Shown here: positions 1 through 12,684 of the stretch, in pieces | Numbering within the stretch: the first letter of the stretch is position 1 | How the letters are laid out: every line of letters begins with the position of its first letter | Source: Anabas testudineus | Lineage: Eukaryota > Chordata > Actinopteri > Anabantiformes > Anabantidae | Direction of reading: 5' to 3' | DNA length: 64,000 nucleotides | NCBI RefSeq assembly: GCF_900324465.2 | Contig: NC_046614.1 | Span: 22,380,833-22,444,832 of the forward strand | The notes under the pieces: model-generated | The model's input: only the letters and a program-made list of their open reading frames with translations | Database searches by the model: none | What the model was told of the DNA's origin: nothing | Position numbers and translations under genes: made by a program

Positions 1-3000
1 AAACCAGTGGGCAGCAGTGTTAATGGAAGTGGCTTCAGACCGTTTGACATGGTGATACCTTTCTCCTTCAGGAAGGGAGAAATCACTGGTAAGACACAGA
101 TCAATACTCAGTGTGCATATTTATCTGCTAATTCATATTTTACAGGTGTGGAAAAAATGAACTAAAGCTTTAATTACCTGGATCTGTTAGGGCAGACAAG
201 TATGTCTAGTACTTGGACAATGGACAACACACCTAGGCAGGTTGTAAGGGCCACTACCAGCACCAGAAGAAGCACAACTACAGGATAAGGAGACACAAAG
301 TTAATAAAAGTTAAAAATAGAAGAAATAGCTGTACCGTAGCATCATACTAAGTCACTAGACTGTAATTCAACTGTTGGCAAGCAGCAGAAATACTTCCAC
401 TAATTTGCAGAACAGGCTGCAACAGTTCGATATTGTAGGCCATATTGTCACATGATAAAGGTTTTCATTAATGTACAAGTCAGGGCTGTTGAAAAGCTTG
501 TTAATCAATCATGGTGGATTTTTAAGTCTGCTTTGGATCATTGTGCTGTTGTTCTCATCTTCTTTACTGGCGGCAGCCTGCCTACATAATTTGCTGATAT
601 TTAATAGAATCAATTTTTCTGTGTCTGCACAAAGTTTCTTTTGCCATTGGCTGCCACACAACCTCAAAGCAGAATATTTTCACCCCATGCTTAACAGATG
701 GCAGAGTGTTTTCACCAAAGTGCTGCTCATCTTTCATAATTATGGCCAAAGAGCTCAATTTTAAGTTAATCTCTCTTCATTTCCAAAACCACTCTGGCTT
801 ACCCAGATGTTGCTTAGCATATGGCAGACACTGCACTTTTGTGATGGGGTTGTAAGTAAGCCTCTCTTTCTCCTGACCTTTGCATGTAGACCTGTTTGTG
901 CTGGACAGTGAATAGAAACAAGCAGATTTGCCCCTGATGATCCATAACAAACACCCTGTATATTAAGCAGAAATCGATTAAGAAAAGTGTAAATGTTTAT
1001 TTCTCTCTCTCTCTCTCAGGTGAGGTGCTCATGCCTTCAGGTAAATCAGCTCAGCCACTGATCACAGACAACTTGGATGGAACAGTCACAGTACAGTACT
1101 CACCCACTGAGGCCGGCCTGCATGAGATGCGCATAAAGTACAACGGCACACACATTCCAGGTGAGTGACACACGCAAACTAACACAGGTACATGAAATTA
1201 TGACATCTGGTGTCCAGATGGAGAACTGCAGCTTGGCATTCTGCCTCATGGATGGTTGTTGATTGTGTGTTGCAGAGTCTCCTCTTCAGTTCTACGTGAA
1301 CCACATCAGTAGTCCCAGTGTCACAGCCTACGGTCCTGGTCTGAGCTATGGCGTTGCCAACAAGCTGGCTACATTCACTGTCTACACTGAGGACGCCTCT
1401 GAAGGTATGAGGGGAGGGGGGTGGGGGCAGCTGGTAGTTTTTTCTGATAGTGAGCTGTCATGACAAAATCATCCATGCAGTAATTATCCAATGGAAGGCT
1501 TGTACCCATTTGTTTAGTTAAATCTAGGTGGTGACTTTTTGGGGCAGGCAGTGTATTAAAAAACAAGCAGGAAATTCTGGTCCTGCAGAAGCTGGAACAT
1601 AGTAAATCTTTCAGCAATAAGAATAATTCTTAATCTTAACAGAAGTACAAAAATAGCAATAGATAACAGCAAAATCTGTGTTTTATAGTGGTGGTAGTAT
1701 TTGCAGTGCTATTGCTTGTGGTACACAGATGACATTAACATTTTATTGTTAGCATAAAAGTAGCATCAGCAACAGATGAATTCATTTTTATTTATTTTTT
1801 TAATTAATGTTATCGTCTCACCAACTATGTATGTCTATCTAGGAGGTCTGGACTTGGCCATTGAGGGTCCATCTAAAGCAGAGATCAGCTGCGTGGACAA
1901 CAAAGATGGGACGTGCAGCGTCAGCTACCTCCCCACTCTACCTGGAGACTACAACATCCTGGTCAAATACAATGGCGATCACATCGCCGGCAGCCCGTTC
2001 ACTGCAAGAATCACTGGTCAGTCAACACGGACGAAAACAAATTAACAGACTCAACAAATAACAGCTGGGTTTTGCTACAGTTCCATGGTGTGGTCTCACC
2101 TCAGTGTGTTTGTGTTTCAGAGGACAAGCAGCGGCGATCTCAGGTCAAACTGGGCTCGGCAGCAGATTTCTCTCTGGACATCAATGAGACAGACCTCAGT
2201 CTGCTGACGGCCAGCATCAGGTCACCATCGGGACGTGACGAGCCCTGTCTGCTGAAGAGGATGCCCAACAACCATATTGGTAACATACACAATTTAAAAT
2301 ACATGTTTTAATGGTTAAAAATATAAATTAATTCATCTTCGCTGTCAATATTTTTAATTTTTTTCTTTCCACCCTCATTTCTCCCCCCTTCTACACTCTC
2401 TCCTTCCTGCCCCAGGTATCTCTTTTATCCCACGGGAGGTGGGTGAACACCTGGTCAGCATCCTAAAGAATGGCCGTCATGTCGTCAACAGTCCCATCAC
2501 CATCATGGTTGTCCAGGCTGAGATTGGTGATGCCAGTCGGGTCAAAGCTCACGGCGATGGCCTCGTCCAGGGGACCACTTTTAACAACACAAGCTTCGTG
2601 GTCGACACACGGGAGGCTGGTCAGTATATTGAGCTTCAGCAGCCACAGTTATATTTGATGAAATTTTATTTTGATAGAATTACAAAGATTTGGGAACCAA
2701 TTACTAAAAAGACGTATCCAGCTGTTATTACCCAGACAGTGTCAACTCACATAGCTGTACTCGTGTATTTATCTGCAGGTTATGGCGGTCTGGCTCTGTC
2801 CATCGAAGGTCCCAGTAAGGTGGACATCCAAACAGAGGACCTTGAGGATGGGACATGTGGAGTCACCTACTGTCCTACTGAACCTGGAAACTACATCGTC
2901 TCAATACGCTTTAATGAGGAACATGTTCCAGGTAAAGCCAACAGTTTTTCACAGCTTACACTTACGGGGGAAAAAATAGTGTAAACTGGAAAAGAAGGGA

Positions 3001-6000
3001 CTTAATGAATCATAATGGAAAACATCTTGTGTGTTTGGCAACAGGAAGTCCGTTCACAGTGCAGGTCACCGGTGAGGGTCGTATCCGGGAGAGCATCACC
3101 CGACGACAGAAAGCGGCATCTGTTGCCAGCGTGGGGAGTGTTTGTGACCTCAGTTTAAAAATTCCAGGTAAACACACACAGATTCTTTTTTACCCCACTA
3201 ATCTGATGTCAGTCACAGTGTCTACATGTCTGGACAGAGCAGGTTCAGACATCCTGCGTCTTGTGTAAATATTCTTCTTCACCTTCTCTTCTTTAATGTT
3301 CTGCTGTATCCTAAAAAACTTTCTTTTCTTCCCCATCTTCATTAGGTTCTTCTCCTTTTCCTTCTGACACTGTCTGAAATCACTCCTGTCTCCTCTTCTT
3401 TTACTCCTCTCTCTACCCTCCTCTTCCTTCAGTTAGTTGGTTCCTCCTGGTCTTGTCTCCTCAGCTCCTCTCTCACGCCACCTTCCGCTCCTACTGCTCC
3501 CTCTGGTGGTCTGGAAGATTTGGTGCTCGCAGAGTTTCTTCCTCTGCTGTTGTCCAGAACAAGAGCCTCTCTCCTCGTCATGTTCGCCTTATCTCTGGCC
3601 TGTCTGGTCTGACACTAACGGGTGGAGCCAGGGCAGCAAGGGGTATCTGGGTCGTTAATACCGGCAGCTCAGTAGGCAATGCTGGGGTAGAGGGTGCGTG
3701 TTAGCCCTGGGAAAATAAATTGGAGAGGTTGGCTATACAAAGTTTGCTACATAACATGTTTATTAAGTTGTTCTGTGAGAGTGTGAGATAGAGAATCCAC
3801 CACAGCTGTTCAGCTTTACTTTATTTTAAAAAAAGAATGAAGAAGCCTTTTTTAATGTATTGAATACTAGACATGGAAAAATATATTGAAATTCAGTATA
3901 TAACCTACCTTCTCTATTACTACTTGTTCCCAACCGGCTATTGTTTCATTTTTCTTCTTATTTTCATCTTATTCTTCATCTTTCACTAGTTCTTCAGCAT
4001 TAACTACAGCTTTGTGATAAAAATGTTACAGGAAATTGTTAATATTCAGTTATGTAAATGAACACGAAAACAAAAAAAAAAAATCACTATCTCTTTTTGC
4101 AGCGATAGACCTGCAGGACATCACTGCTGAGGTCACCTCCCCATCTGGAACCAGTCAACCTGCTGAGCTGGTTGCTGTGGGAGACAACACCTACTGCGTG
4201 CGCTTCGTACCAAAAGAGATGGGTGTGCATAGTGTGAGCGTGAGGTACAGGGGTGTCCACGTACCAGGCAGCCCCTTCCAGTTCACTGTGGGGCCACTGG
4301 GAGAGGGTGGGGCTGCCAAAGTGAGAGCAGGAGGTCCAGGACTGGAGGGAGCACTGGCAGGAGAGCCAGGTACACATATGCACAATAGGAGACAGTTACA
4401 AGGCTGACCTATATTGATACCAAAAAGTTAGATTAATCTCATGGTCACATTCTGGGCACATCAACAGTCTTCTTGGTGGTTACATTTCTGCATTATTAGC
4501 GAATTGACTTAAATATTTTGCTGTTACCATTTAAACTGTAGCACTTTAGTAAAATTTAAAAAAAATGCATTTTGAATAAATTAATCATAATACACCACTG
4601 TCTTCTACTTGATATTGCATACTATCCTTCTGCAGCTGCAGAGAAGGCCTGGACTGATGTTTGTAGATTTGCAGTTATTATTTATATTACCTATATTTTC
4701 TCTCTCACCAGCTGAGTTCAGTATCTGGACGAGAGAAGCAGGAGCTGGTGGTCTGTCCATCGCTGTGGAGGGACCTAGCAGGGCGGAGATCTCCTTTGAT
4801 GACAGAAAAGATGGATCTTGTGGCGTCTCATACATCGCTCAGGAGCCTGGTATAGAAAAAACACACAGTTTACATGTTGGCTGCACATTAATGCATCTCT
4901 GTCATTCTGAGTTACATTCTCGCATCCTCTTCTCCAGGTGACTATGAAATTTCAGTGAAGTTTAATGACCAGCATATACCTGACAGCCCCTACCTGGTTC
5001 CTGTTGTTGCTCCGGTGAACGATGCCCGCCGCCTCACTGTTACCGGCCTTCAGGTGAGGCATGAGGAGACACCTCCACACAGCCCTCACTTGCTAAAGGG
5101 CTCTGGGGCACAGTTGCATAAAAATTTGATGAGTAGGGAGAGATTTTATTTTCATACGGACAAGAAGAAGGATATGAGGGTTCTGAACTGGTTTGAGTTT
5201 TTATCCAAATGCACACCGTTTCTCTATTTACATATTGGTCGAATTTGTAGTGAGTAATCACTGTAGCACCAATGCATATTTAGATGCTGCTGCCTAAAAC
5301 AAAATTGTCCCGACTGTACTATTTTGAAACATCAGTGAGTCTGACGGTCTGCAACAGACTTGACACTTTTAGATTCTTCTAAATTAAACAGATATTGAAC
5401 AGTGGTCTCAGCACCAGCCGTAAGTAGCTCATATCAGTGGAACCCTTGCAGTTGTACAGGCAGGTTCAAGAATTGAAGTTTATTATTTTTTTTATGCAAC
5501 TGGCTTCAGGATGTGACCACAGTCAGGCAAAGAGGCTGTTTCTGTGTGAATTTGACAGTTTAGCACAACACAAATGCTAAAGGATAGAAAAGTGTAGTGT
5601 TAACAGAGCAGTACTCCATGAGGGAAACCGGGGTTCGAATCCCGGCTGTGGCCTACCTTCAGTATGGTTCCTTTATCCCTTTGGATAAGCATCTGCCAAA
5701 TGACTAAATGTAAAGGAAACATAGGGTCAGAGATGGAAATGGTTTAAGCAAAAATGGCTCCATCAAATATTTAGGACACGTTGAACTACAGTGACTAAAT
5801 GACATGTAAATGACATTACAATTTTAATTACTCCAAATTATGTCTTTTAATTTTTTTGGTCACCCAAAGCTCAAAGGTTTTAAAATTTTGAATTACATTT
5901 CACAGAAAAGCGTCATATGCTCAGATTTAAGAAAAGATAATTATCAGCATTTTTTTAAACTAAATTCTGAATCAGTTATTAAATTTGTTAAAGATCACAT

Positions 6001-9000
6001 CAGTTCATGTACAGAATAATTATTTAGACTCTACAATTAATATTTTCCTTTTTAGACACTCAATCATGTTTCTGTTATGACAAAATGTCAAATTAACACA
6101 GTCATTCTTCAAATAGACAGTTCAGAATGAATATAATGTGTGTGTGGTCAGTAAATATTACCTCCCTCCACCATTTTGCCTGGCTCTGGTCATCCCTTTT
6201 TTTATCTAGTGTGGAACTGCTGGTGTTTCTCTTGTGTTTCATTTAAAGGCTTTTAACACCATCTTCATCATCAGCATCATCAGCTCCTGGCTGTATAGCT
6301 ACAGTAGACAGAAAAGGGCCACAGCAGACTTCCTGCTGTCCTGTTTATTTTGTCTGGAATCTGCAGTTTTAGGTCTTGAACAGATTAAGTACAGCTGTGT
6401 TTGTATGTCCTAAGAATATTGCATTTGTGTTTATAGGATAGAATAGTATATACTGTGAGATGCAAGTTTGGAATTTGGCCAAAAGACTTTTTACTTACAT
6501 ATAATAATATGTGTGGCTGGCCGCTTAATGACAAGAACTGCTTTATGCCATAATTGGATTTGCAGGATTTCTGCATCAGTCTGATAAAGTATGTTGATTT
6601 GTTTTTTTTCTAGATATTTAATTCGACTTACTGACCAAAAAACATCCTAAGTTTCAATTTAGTGTATCACTATGGATATAATACAAAGCATAGAACATAT
6701 ACCATTAAGGTAAATTTAAAATGAAATGCTGGTTATACTGTAATTATAAAAACTAGAACAGTGTTAGACTGTAGAGAAGTGTCAACCCTCCTTTTTTACA
6801 CTGTGGCTGCTTCTGTCTGCTGGAGCTGCACCAACAGGAGCTCAGGTAAGAGTAGGAAACAGTCAAGACAATATCCAGAGAAATGGAGGAAACTGAATAC
6901 AGAATAGAACAGTAGAAACCTCCTAATTTTAAGTGATTTGTGTTACCGTATTTTCTGCCTTGTTGAACTGTACATCTTCGGACAGGAATCTGGTCTGAAG
7001 GTGAATCACCCAGCATCCTTTGCAGTGCGTCTAAATGGTGCTCAGGGCAAGATGGAGGCAAAAGTCCATAGCCCCTCTGGAGCTCTGGAGGAGTGTGTTG
7101 TCACAGAGTTGGAGAAAGGTTTGTGTTTATTCAGATTTTTAAAGCGACATGTAGCAACTCGATTTAAAAACAAAAAGCCACAGAGTCGCTGTCTGAATTC
7201 TCTCTGTCTGTTAAGAAGAATGGTCTCTTCTGACAGTGTTCGTAACAAATTTATCTGCTCTGTCCACCAGACAAATACGCAATCAGATTCATCCCCAGGG
7301 AAAACGGTGTCCATACCATTGATGTCAAGTTCAACGGCTCTCATATCCCAGGAAGTCCTTTCCAGGTCAGAGTTGGGGAGCCAGGACAGACCGGAGATGC
7401 CAGTCTAGTCTCAGCATACGGAGCTGGACTGGAGAGAGGCACAACAGGTGGGTTACCTGCCTGCATGTTTAACTCTGTGTGCCACAAATAATAATTTAAA
7501 ACATACTAAAATAATACATTTAAAATGTTGCACCAACAAAATACCAATTGAATAATAAAATTCAGTTTACACTCATGGCATGAAGGCAACAAGTAAATGT
7601 TTAGTATTTTTGGTTTAAAATAAGAGTTAATGAGCAATTAATACTTAATTAACTTTATTTAGTCTCAAATAGATTTCCACATTTGTGTACATCAATAACA
7701 TTAAATGGTTATATTAATTTATTTTATATTTATTTTATTTTTGATTGCTCTATTATTTGACTGTGGTGTCAGAAATCCACCAGCTTTAACCAAAGTGATT
7801 TTTAAATCTGCTTTGGTGAACACTCTGAACACAAAAATTGTTTCTTATCTTGCAGGTACCCAGTCAGAGTTCATCATTAACAACACTAAAGCAGGCCCTG
7901 GTGCCTTGGCTGTGACCATTGAGGGTCCATCCAAGGTGAAGATGGACTGCCAGGAGGTCCCAGAAGGCTACAAGGTGCAGTACACTCCCATGGCACCTGG
8001 AAACTACATGATCAGCATCAAATATGGAGGACCCAACCACATCACTGGCAGTCCCTACAAGGCTAAAGTCACAGGTGAGTGTCACATTTATTTTTGTATA
8101 ATGTCAAATCAAACTTGCATTTAATTGCTTCTTTTTTTTTTTTTTAACCTTATCTATTTTTTTCCAGTAAATGCAAGTTGCTGAAAGCTGTTTACATGTA
8201 TTTTGTCCGCTTCGCTGTATCAGTATTTTTAGTTAACACTACCTACAGGAAAGAAAACAACAAAGCTTAAATGCAATACATCACTGGAGGGGAATGGTAG
8301 CAGAGCACTAACTGAAGTAGAGACCCATAAGGCAAATTTCAGAGCAGCCCCTATTTTTGGATGGCAACTTCTTATTAATTTTGTTAGATTTTTCTCTTGC
8401 TCTGCAAAGATTTTCAAAGCTAACACAATGAGTTTAATAAAAAAATGATTTTACCTGTTTCTGTCAGGTCCTCGACTGGTGAATGTTACCAATGCCAGTG
8501 AGACGTCGACCCTGACCGTGGATCCAGTTGTACGTGCAGCCAGCAGTAGTTTCAGCCAGAGCGCTATGCCCAGGCTGGGCGACTCCGACGCCAGCAAGGT
8601 GCTGAGCCGAGGACCTGGCCTTAGCAAGGCCTTTGTGGGCCAGATGAGCAGCTTCTCAGTCGACTGCAGCAAGGCCGGTAAGAAAGAGTTCTGCAAACAC
8701 AATCTGCGTTTTGACTAACTCATAACATGTTTTTTGTTAAGGAAGCGATTTCCCTCAATTTCATTAGGATTGGCTAATTTATAGGATAAATGACAAATAA
8801 TTCTCAAACAAAACTAAATTGATCATCTGTTTCACTGAACCTATTCAGCTGAGGTAAATAGTGCAAGCACAAACAAAGCTACACTTCAGAAGCTAAAGGA
8901 AAATTATAATCAACAGTTTAGAGTCAAACACCTAATTTGATCTAGTTTTTGAATCCACACTGAAGGGAAGGTAGCATTGGCCTGCCGAGATCTTGTGCAC

Positions 9001-9659
9001 CCCGTGGAAATACACTATTAGACAATTATTATTTTTTTGGAAAATAAAAATAAGGGTTATTAACAAGATTATGTAGCATTATATTTCTCAAACATGTTGG
9101 TGTTGGTAATAAAATTAGCTAATCAGATATTTCCGTTCCAATACCAAGACAATATTTTCTGCTTTTAGGAATATTAATAATTTTTACAACAATTTAATCA
9201 CAGGATTAACCACTCAAGAACACCAAATCTGACTAGGCATTTGATGCCAATATTCAGTACAGTTTTTGATATTCTCGAGGAAATCAGTTCCCATTTTTCA
9301 AAACATTTCCAGGCCTATTTACAACTACTGTAAAACAAGGTAGACACATTAAGCTACGAATTGAACAGAATTACACCATCACAACAGGAATGACGATTAA
9401 AACTATAAAAAATATCCTGTAACAATTACAACGCTGATGTTTGAATATTTCACTTACTTTTGTCTTCCCAGGCAAGAACATGCTCATGGTGGGTGTGCAC
9501 GGTCCTCAGGTTCCCTGTGAGGAGGTCATGGTCAAACATTTGGGCAACCTACAGTACAACGTCAGCTACTTGCTGAAGGAGCGGGGCAACTATATCCTGG
9601 TGGTCAAGTGGGGTGATGACCACATCCCAGGCTCCCCCTTCCAAGTCATGGTCCCATGA
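1..9659 (+). CDS. flnc: Filamin-C, 3' part (Ig repeats ~16-24), partial at 5' end
   Basis: Filamin crosslinks actin and scaffolds membrane and Z-disc proteins. I see 17 exons with GT-AG borders and consistent phase: 1-88 (enters from outside), 1020-1160, 1276-1404, 1843-2016, 2121-2279, 2416-2619, 2779-2931, 3045-3167, 3433-~3693, 4103-4369, 4712-4849, 4938-5053, 6986-7118, 7271-7447, 7856-8074, 8468-8677 and 9472-9659. Together they give about 959 residues with no stop before TGA 9657. Filamin hallmarks recur: [34 protein letters not shown], and the terminal dimerisation repeat ending [11 protein letters not shown]. Exon 16 carries the low-complexity hinge 2 before repeat 24. Most exons are phase 1. 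The FLNC rather than FLNA/FLNB call rests on the extra exon 9 and on the nearby spmip1 gene, since the repeats alone resemble all three paralogues. The upstream actin-binding domain and repeats 1-15 lie outside the window. A polyadenylation signal AATAAA lies at 10129-10134. Confidence 0.92.
3433..3693 (+). CDS. flnc: flnc exon 9: filamin-C-specific insertion in Ig repeat 20
   Basis: Filamin-C differs from A and B by an insertion of about 80 residues in repeat 20, needed for Z-disc targeting. Between the exon ending LSLKIP (3167) and the one starting [11 protein letters not shown] (4103) lies a phase 1-1 open exon. It begins (G)[19 protein letters not shown], alignable with the start of the mammalian insert as I recall it (NWFQMVSAQERLTRTF). 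It stays open and is serine- and arginine-rich ([12 protein letters not shown]). The acceptor is a pyrimidine-rich TTCCTTCAG. The end is uncertain: a donor after 3693 (GTGCGT) gives 87 residues, one after 3642 (GTATCT) gives 70; both keep phase. It could be alternatively spliced. Confidence 0.65.
5600..5718 (+). repeat. tRNA-derived SINE (in flnc intron 12)
   Basis: A perfect polymerase III B box (GGTTCGAATCC, 5632-5642) sits in a tRNA-like left part. It is followed by a conserved fish SINE tail motif (TTTGGATAAGCATCTGCC) ending in an AT-rich stretch. There is no intact cloverleaf or acceptor stem, so this is a retroposed SINE rather than a tRNA gene. It lies in the 1.9-kb intron between exons 12 and 13 of flnc, sense to the gene. 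Confidence 0.7.
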
Positions 9660-11339
9660 AGCAATACAAACAAGTCCATATACACTATTTTGCATCCCTG
9701 TATGAATTAAAGTGGAGACAGTAGTTGCACTGCAAATAACTAATTAACAAAGTCAATTGAACTAGTTGCTGAACAAAGCTTTGATTGCTAACTTTGTTTC
9801 CAGATCAGATGTTTCAGGGATTTTCCTGCCCTGACACATCTTGTTAACTTGCTGCCAAACTGCACTGCAATAAGGAAGAATGTCAGATATTTAAATCTGT
9901 GATTTTAAAAGTTGAAGTAAAAAGAAATTAAACATGTCTGTGAACAGAGACTGGTACTCTACTAGGTGAATGCTTTTCCTGTAGTAAATCAGGGGGACAA
10001 ACTGGTAGGTATAATCTGGCCTTAAACAGGATCTGTAAGGAAATCACCTTATTAGGAAAGAGAAATCTGTCGACAAATTATGAAATGGTAAAATCTGCAC
10101 TTCACAGGTTTTGTATACTTTATTGATAAATAAAGATTGCTGGTTTTATATAAGATATTTATCTCCACATTTCTAGAGTGTTAAACTAGATTGGGAAAAG
10201 GTTTGGATTGAGATGAGTGGAGCCAACATTTAAATGCCAATGTTTAGATAATAACTGGAATTACACTACACAGCCTAATCCTTCAGGTTACACTTTTCCA
10301 GAGCCCAAATAAAAATGTGACATATTTAACATCGGTGAGGTCTGTGAGATTCATCAATAGTTTTATGGTGAAACACTCATCAAAATGACCAGCTGATATT
10401 TTGAGTCCTGTCCAAGTTTCTCTGCCTTACCAGCTGCCATGTTTGGTTTATTGTTAGTATCTTTAAAGTGTGGATGAAGAAGTGCCAAACTGTAAACTAC
10501 TGATGTTTCTTTTTCTTTAACATTGGCTCCCAAAATCCCATAGATAATAGTGATAGTTATTTAGTGTTCCCATAACAAATCAATGACTAATGAAGCTGCC
10601 TTCACACTTTTGTTTCCTGCACAACACAACTTGGTTATGTGTTAAGTTTGGGGTTCTTTGCCGTTCTTTTTTTTCCCAGATGAATTTTCACACAAACAAG
10701 CCTGACTTAATTTTGAGGCTCATTTCTGAAGTTCTGATCTGCTTCACAGTATAAACAGTTCAAATCATCAGTCATCCTCTGTATTTCTCTACCAGTGATT
10801 ACTCTTTGAAGTGAAAGCACCATCGGACACAATCAACTGCTGCATAAACAAAGTCGGTCTGAGCATAAAAAATGATGTCAGATTTTTGTTTTGTGTAAAT
10901 TCTGTAGAAACCTAGATAGATCTGTCTTTGTCGCCAGATTTAGTGTTTGTTTTTTGTTTTTTTATGGGGGCAAAAGAAACATTTTGTATTTGGGAATGGG
11001 TGTTTTAATGTAAAACTAAACACTGCAATGATGTACATTTGATAATTAAATTCAACTGGAAATAAGAAGATTGACTTCAGTCTTTTATTGTCTGGATTTC
11101 ATGTCTTTCAATCAAAAAAGTTTAGCTTTAAAATCAGGTCTGTGATCAAGTTTCATGATGATTTTAATTGCTAAAGAACAATGAAGATATACGTATGCAT
11201 GGCTGTATATTTCTGTTTTGGTTTTTTTTTAAATTGAGATAATGTATCTGATCCCTAGACATTTTAGGATTTCCCAGACATAAGTGTCTCCACAACCGAA
11301 CAAAAGTTGCCTGATACTCAGAAACGTCCATGATACATA
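9660..11339 (+). other. flnc 3' UTR and downstream AT-rich DNA
   Basis: No coding signal on either strand. AATAAA at 10129-10134 and an AATAAA-like site near 10304 are the likely cleavage signals of flnc. Beyond about 10.4 kb I see only AT-rich sequence with short homopolymers. Confidence 0.5.
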
Positions 11340-11925
11340 CAGTGCATCCAGAAAGCATTCACAGCACTTCACTTTTTCCAAATGTTTGTTACAGCCTTAG
11401 TATTCCAAAATGAATTAAATTCACTATTTTTATTGAAATTCTAGAAAAAATAAATTATAACAAAGTGAAAGAGGTTTGTTTAAAATCTTAGCAAATTTAT
11501 AGAAAAAATAAAAATAAATTCAGTCTTTGCCATGACACTCAAAACTGTCTGGATGGAAGCTGGCACCACTCACTACCTGTCCAATAACATCCCTACAGTA
11601 AAGAGTGAACATCTCTGGAGAGATCTGAAAATGGCTGTGTACTGACAGTCAAACCTGATGAAGCTTGAGAGGTACTGCAAAGAAGAATGGGAGAAACTGG
11701 CCAAAAATAGGTGCCAAGCATCATATTTAAAAAGACTTTAGGCTGTCATTGGTGCTAAAGGTGATTCAACAAGATATTAAGCAAAAGCTTCATGTGACTT
11801 TTTTAAAAATAAATTAGCAAACATTTCACACAAACTTTTTTCATGTTGTCATTATGAGATATTTTGTAGTATGTTGAAGAAAATATTATTTTAATTCATT
11901 TTTGGAATAAGGCTGTAACATAACA
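11340..11925 (+). mobile_element. Tc1/mariner-like DNA transposon, internally deleted
   Basis: The left end is the familiar vertebrate Tc1-like terminal sequence (CAGTGCATCCAGAAAG) after a TA, followed by TTCACTTTTTCC and the ATTCCAAAATGAATT motif. The right end holds the inverted counterpart (AATTCATTTTTGGAATAAGG) and then stops, so the outermost right inverted repeat is lost. The interior (11555-11775) keeps a scrap of transposase 3' coding region, recognisable from TCTGGAGAGATCTGAAAATG and AAGAATGGGAGAAACTGGCC. Frameshifts and the deletion of most of the transposase leave it non-functional. Confidence 0.75.
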
Positions 11926-12684
11926 ATCAGAAAATGGCTTACCAATCAGAAAAGAATCTCTCCTATCCAGTCTGCCATGACATCAAGGTCCAGTCATTCT
12001 GTTATGCAGCCATAGTTTCTGTAAAGCCTGTCTGAAGAGATGCACAGAAAAACAAGCATGAGAGTGTGAAGTTTGTGATCAAATGTATCCACAAAATGAT
12101 TCACTAGTTAGTTCTTTGGTAAAGAACTCGAGTGAGGCATTTTTTATTGGAATAAGATCAGAGAGGTTTAGCAGGATCTCTGCAGCCTGCAAACGCCAAC
12201 TCTTCAACTCTAAAAACGCACACTGCCCACAGTTATTTGCATCCAAACAAACTATTAAACTGTTAACAATCTGTTAAATAAACTACTTTCATAAATTTAA
12301 CAAATATAAACTATATACTTATTCCTACTCTGACTTATTAAATTGTAAAATTGGTCAATTTATTACAAATTATGAATACCATAGTTTTATAAAATTGTGT
12401 ACAAACATTGTATATTATTTATTATAGTTATTATTATTTGGTGACATAATAAATACATGCATTAAGTTATACTTTTATTTTATTCTTTGATAACAAAATT
12501 AAATTTTACTGTCAAAATCATGATAAAAATCCTCAAAATCTGATACTAACACTACTGGACCAGCACCACGAAGCACACACTATAACTCAAATTCTTTTGA
12601 AGTTATATCTATAATACAATGTTTGTTTCCCAATACTGCCTATTTGTAATCTTAAAAAAAAAACAATAAGAGCAACAGAATAAA
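11926..12684. other. AT-rich intergenic DNA
   Basis: No ORF, RNA or repeat family recognised. The sequence is very AT-rich around 12.3-12.5 kb. Confidence 0.4.

Noticed and set aside
5620-5660. tRNA gene suggested by the perfect B box
   Set aside because: No paired acceptor stem or A box in the right place, and a SINE tail follows.
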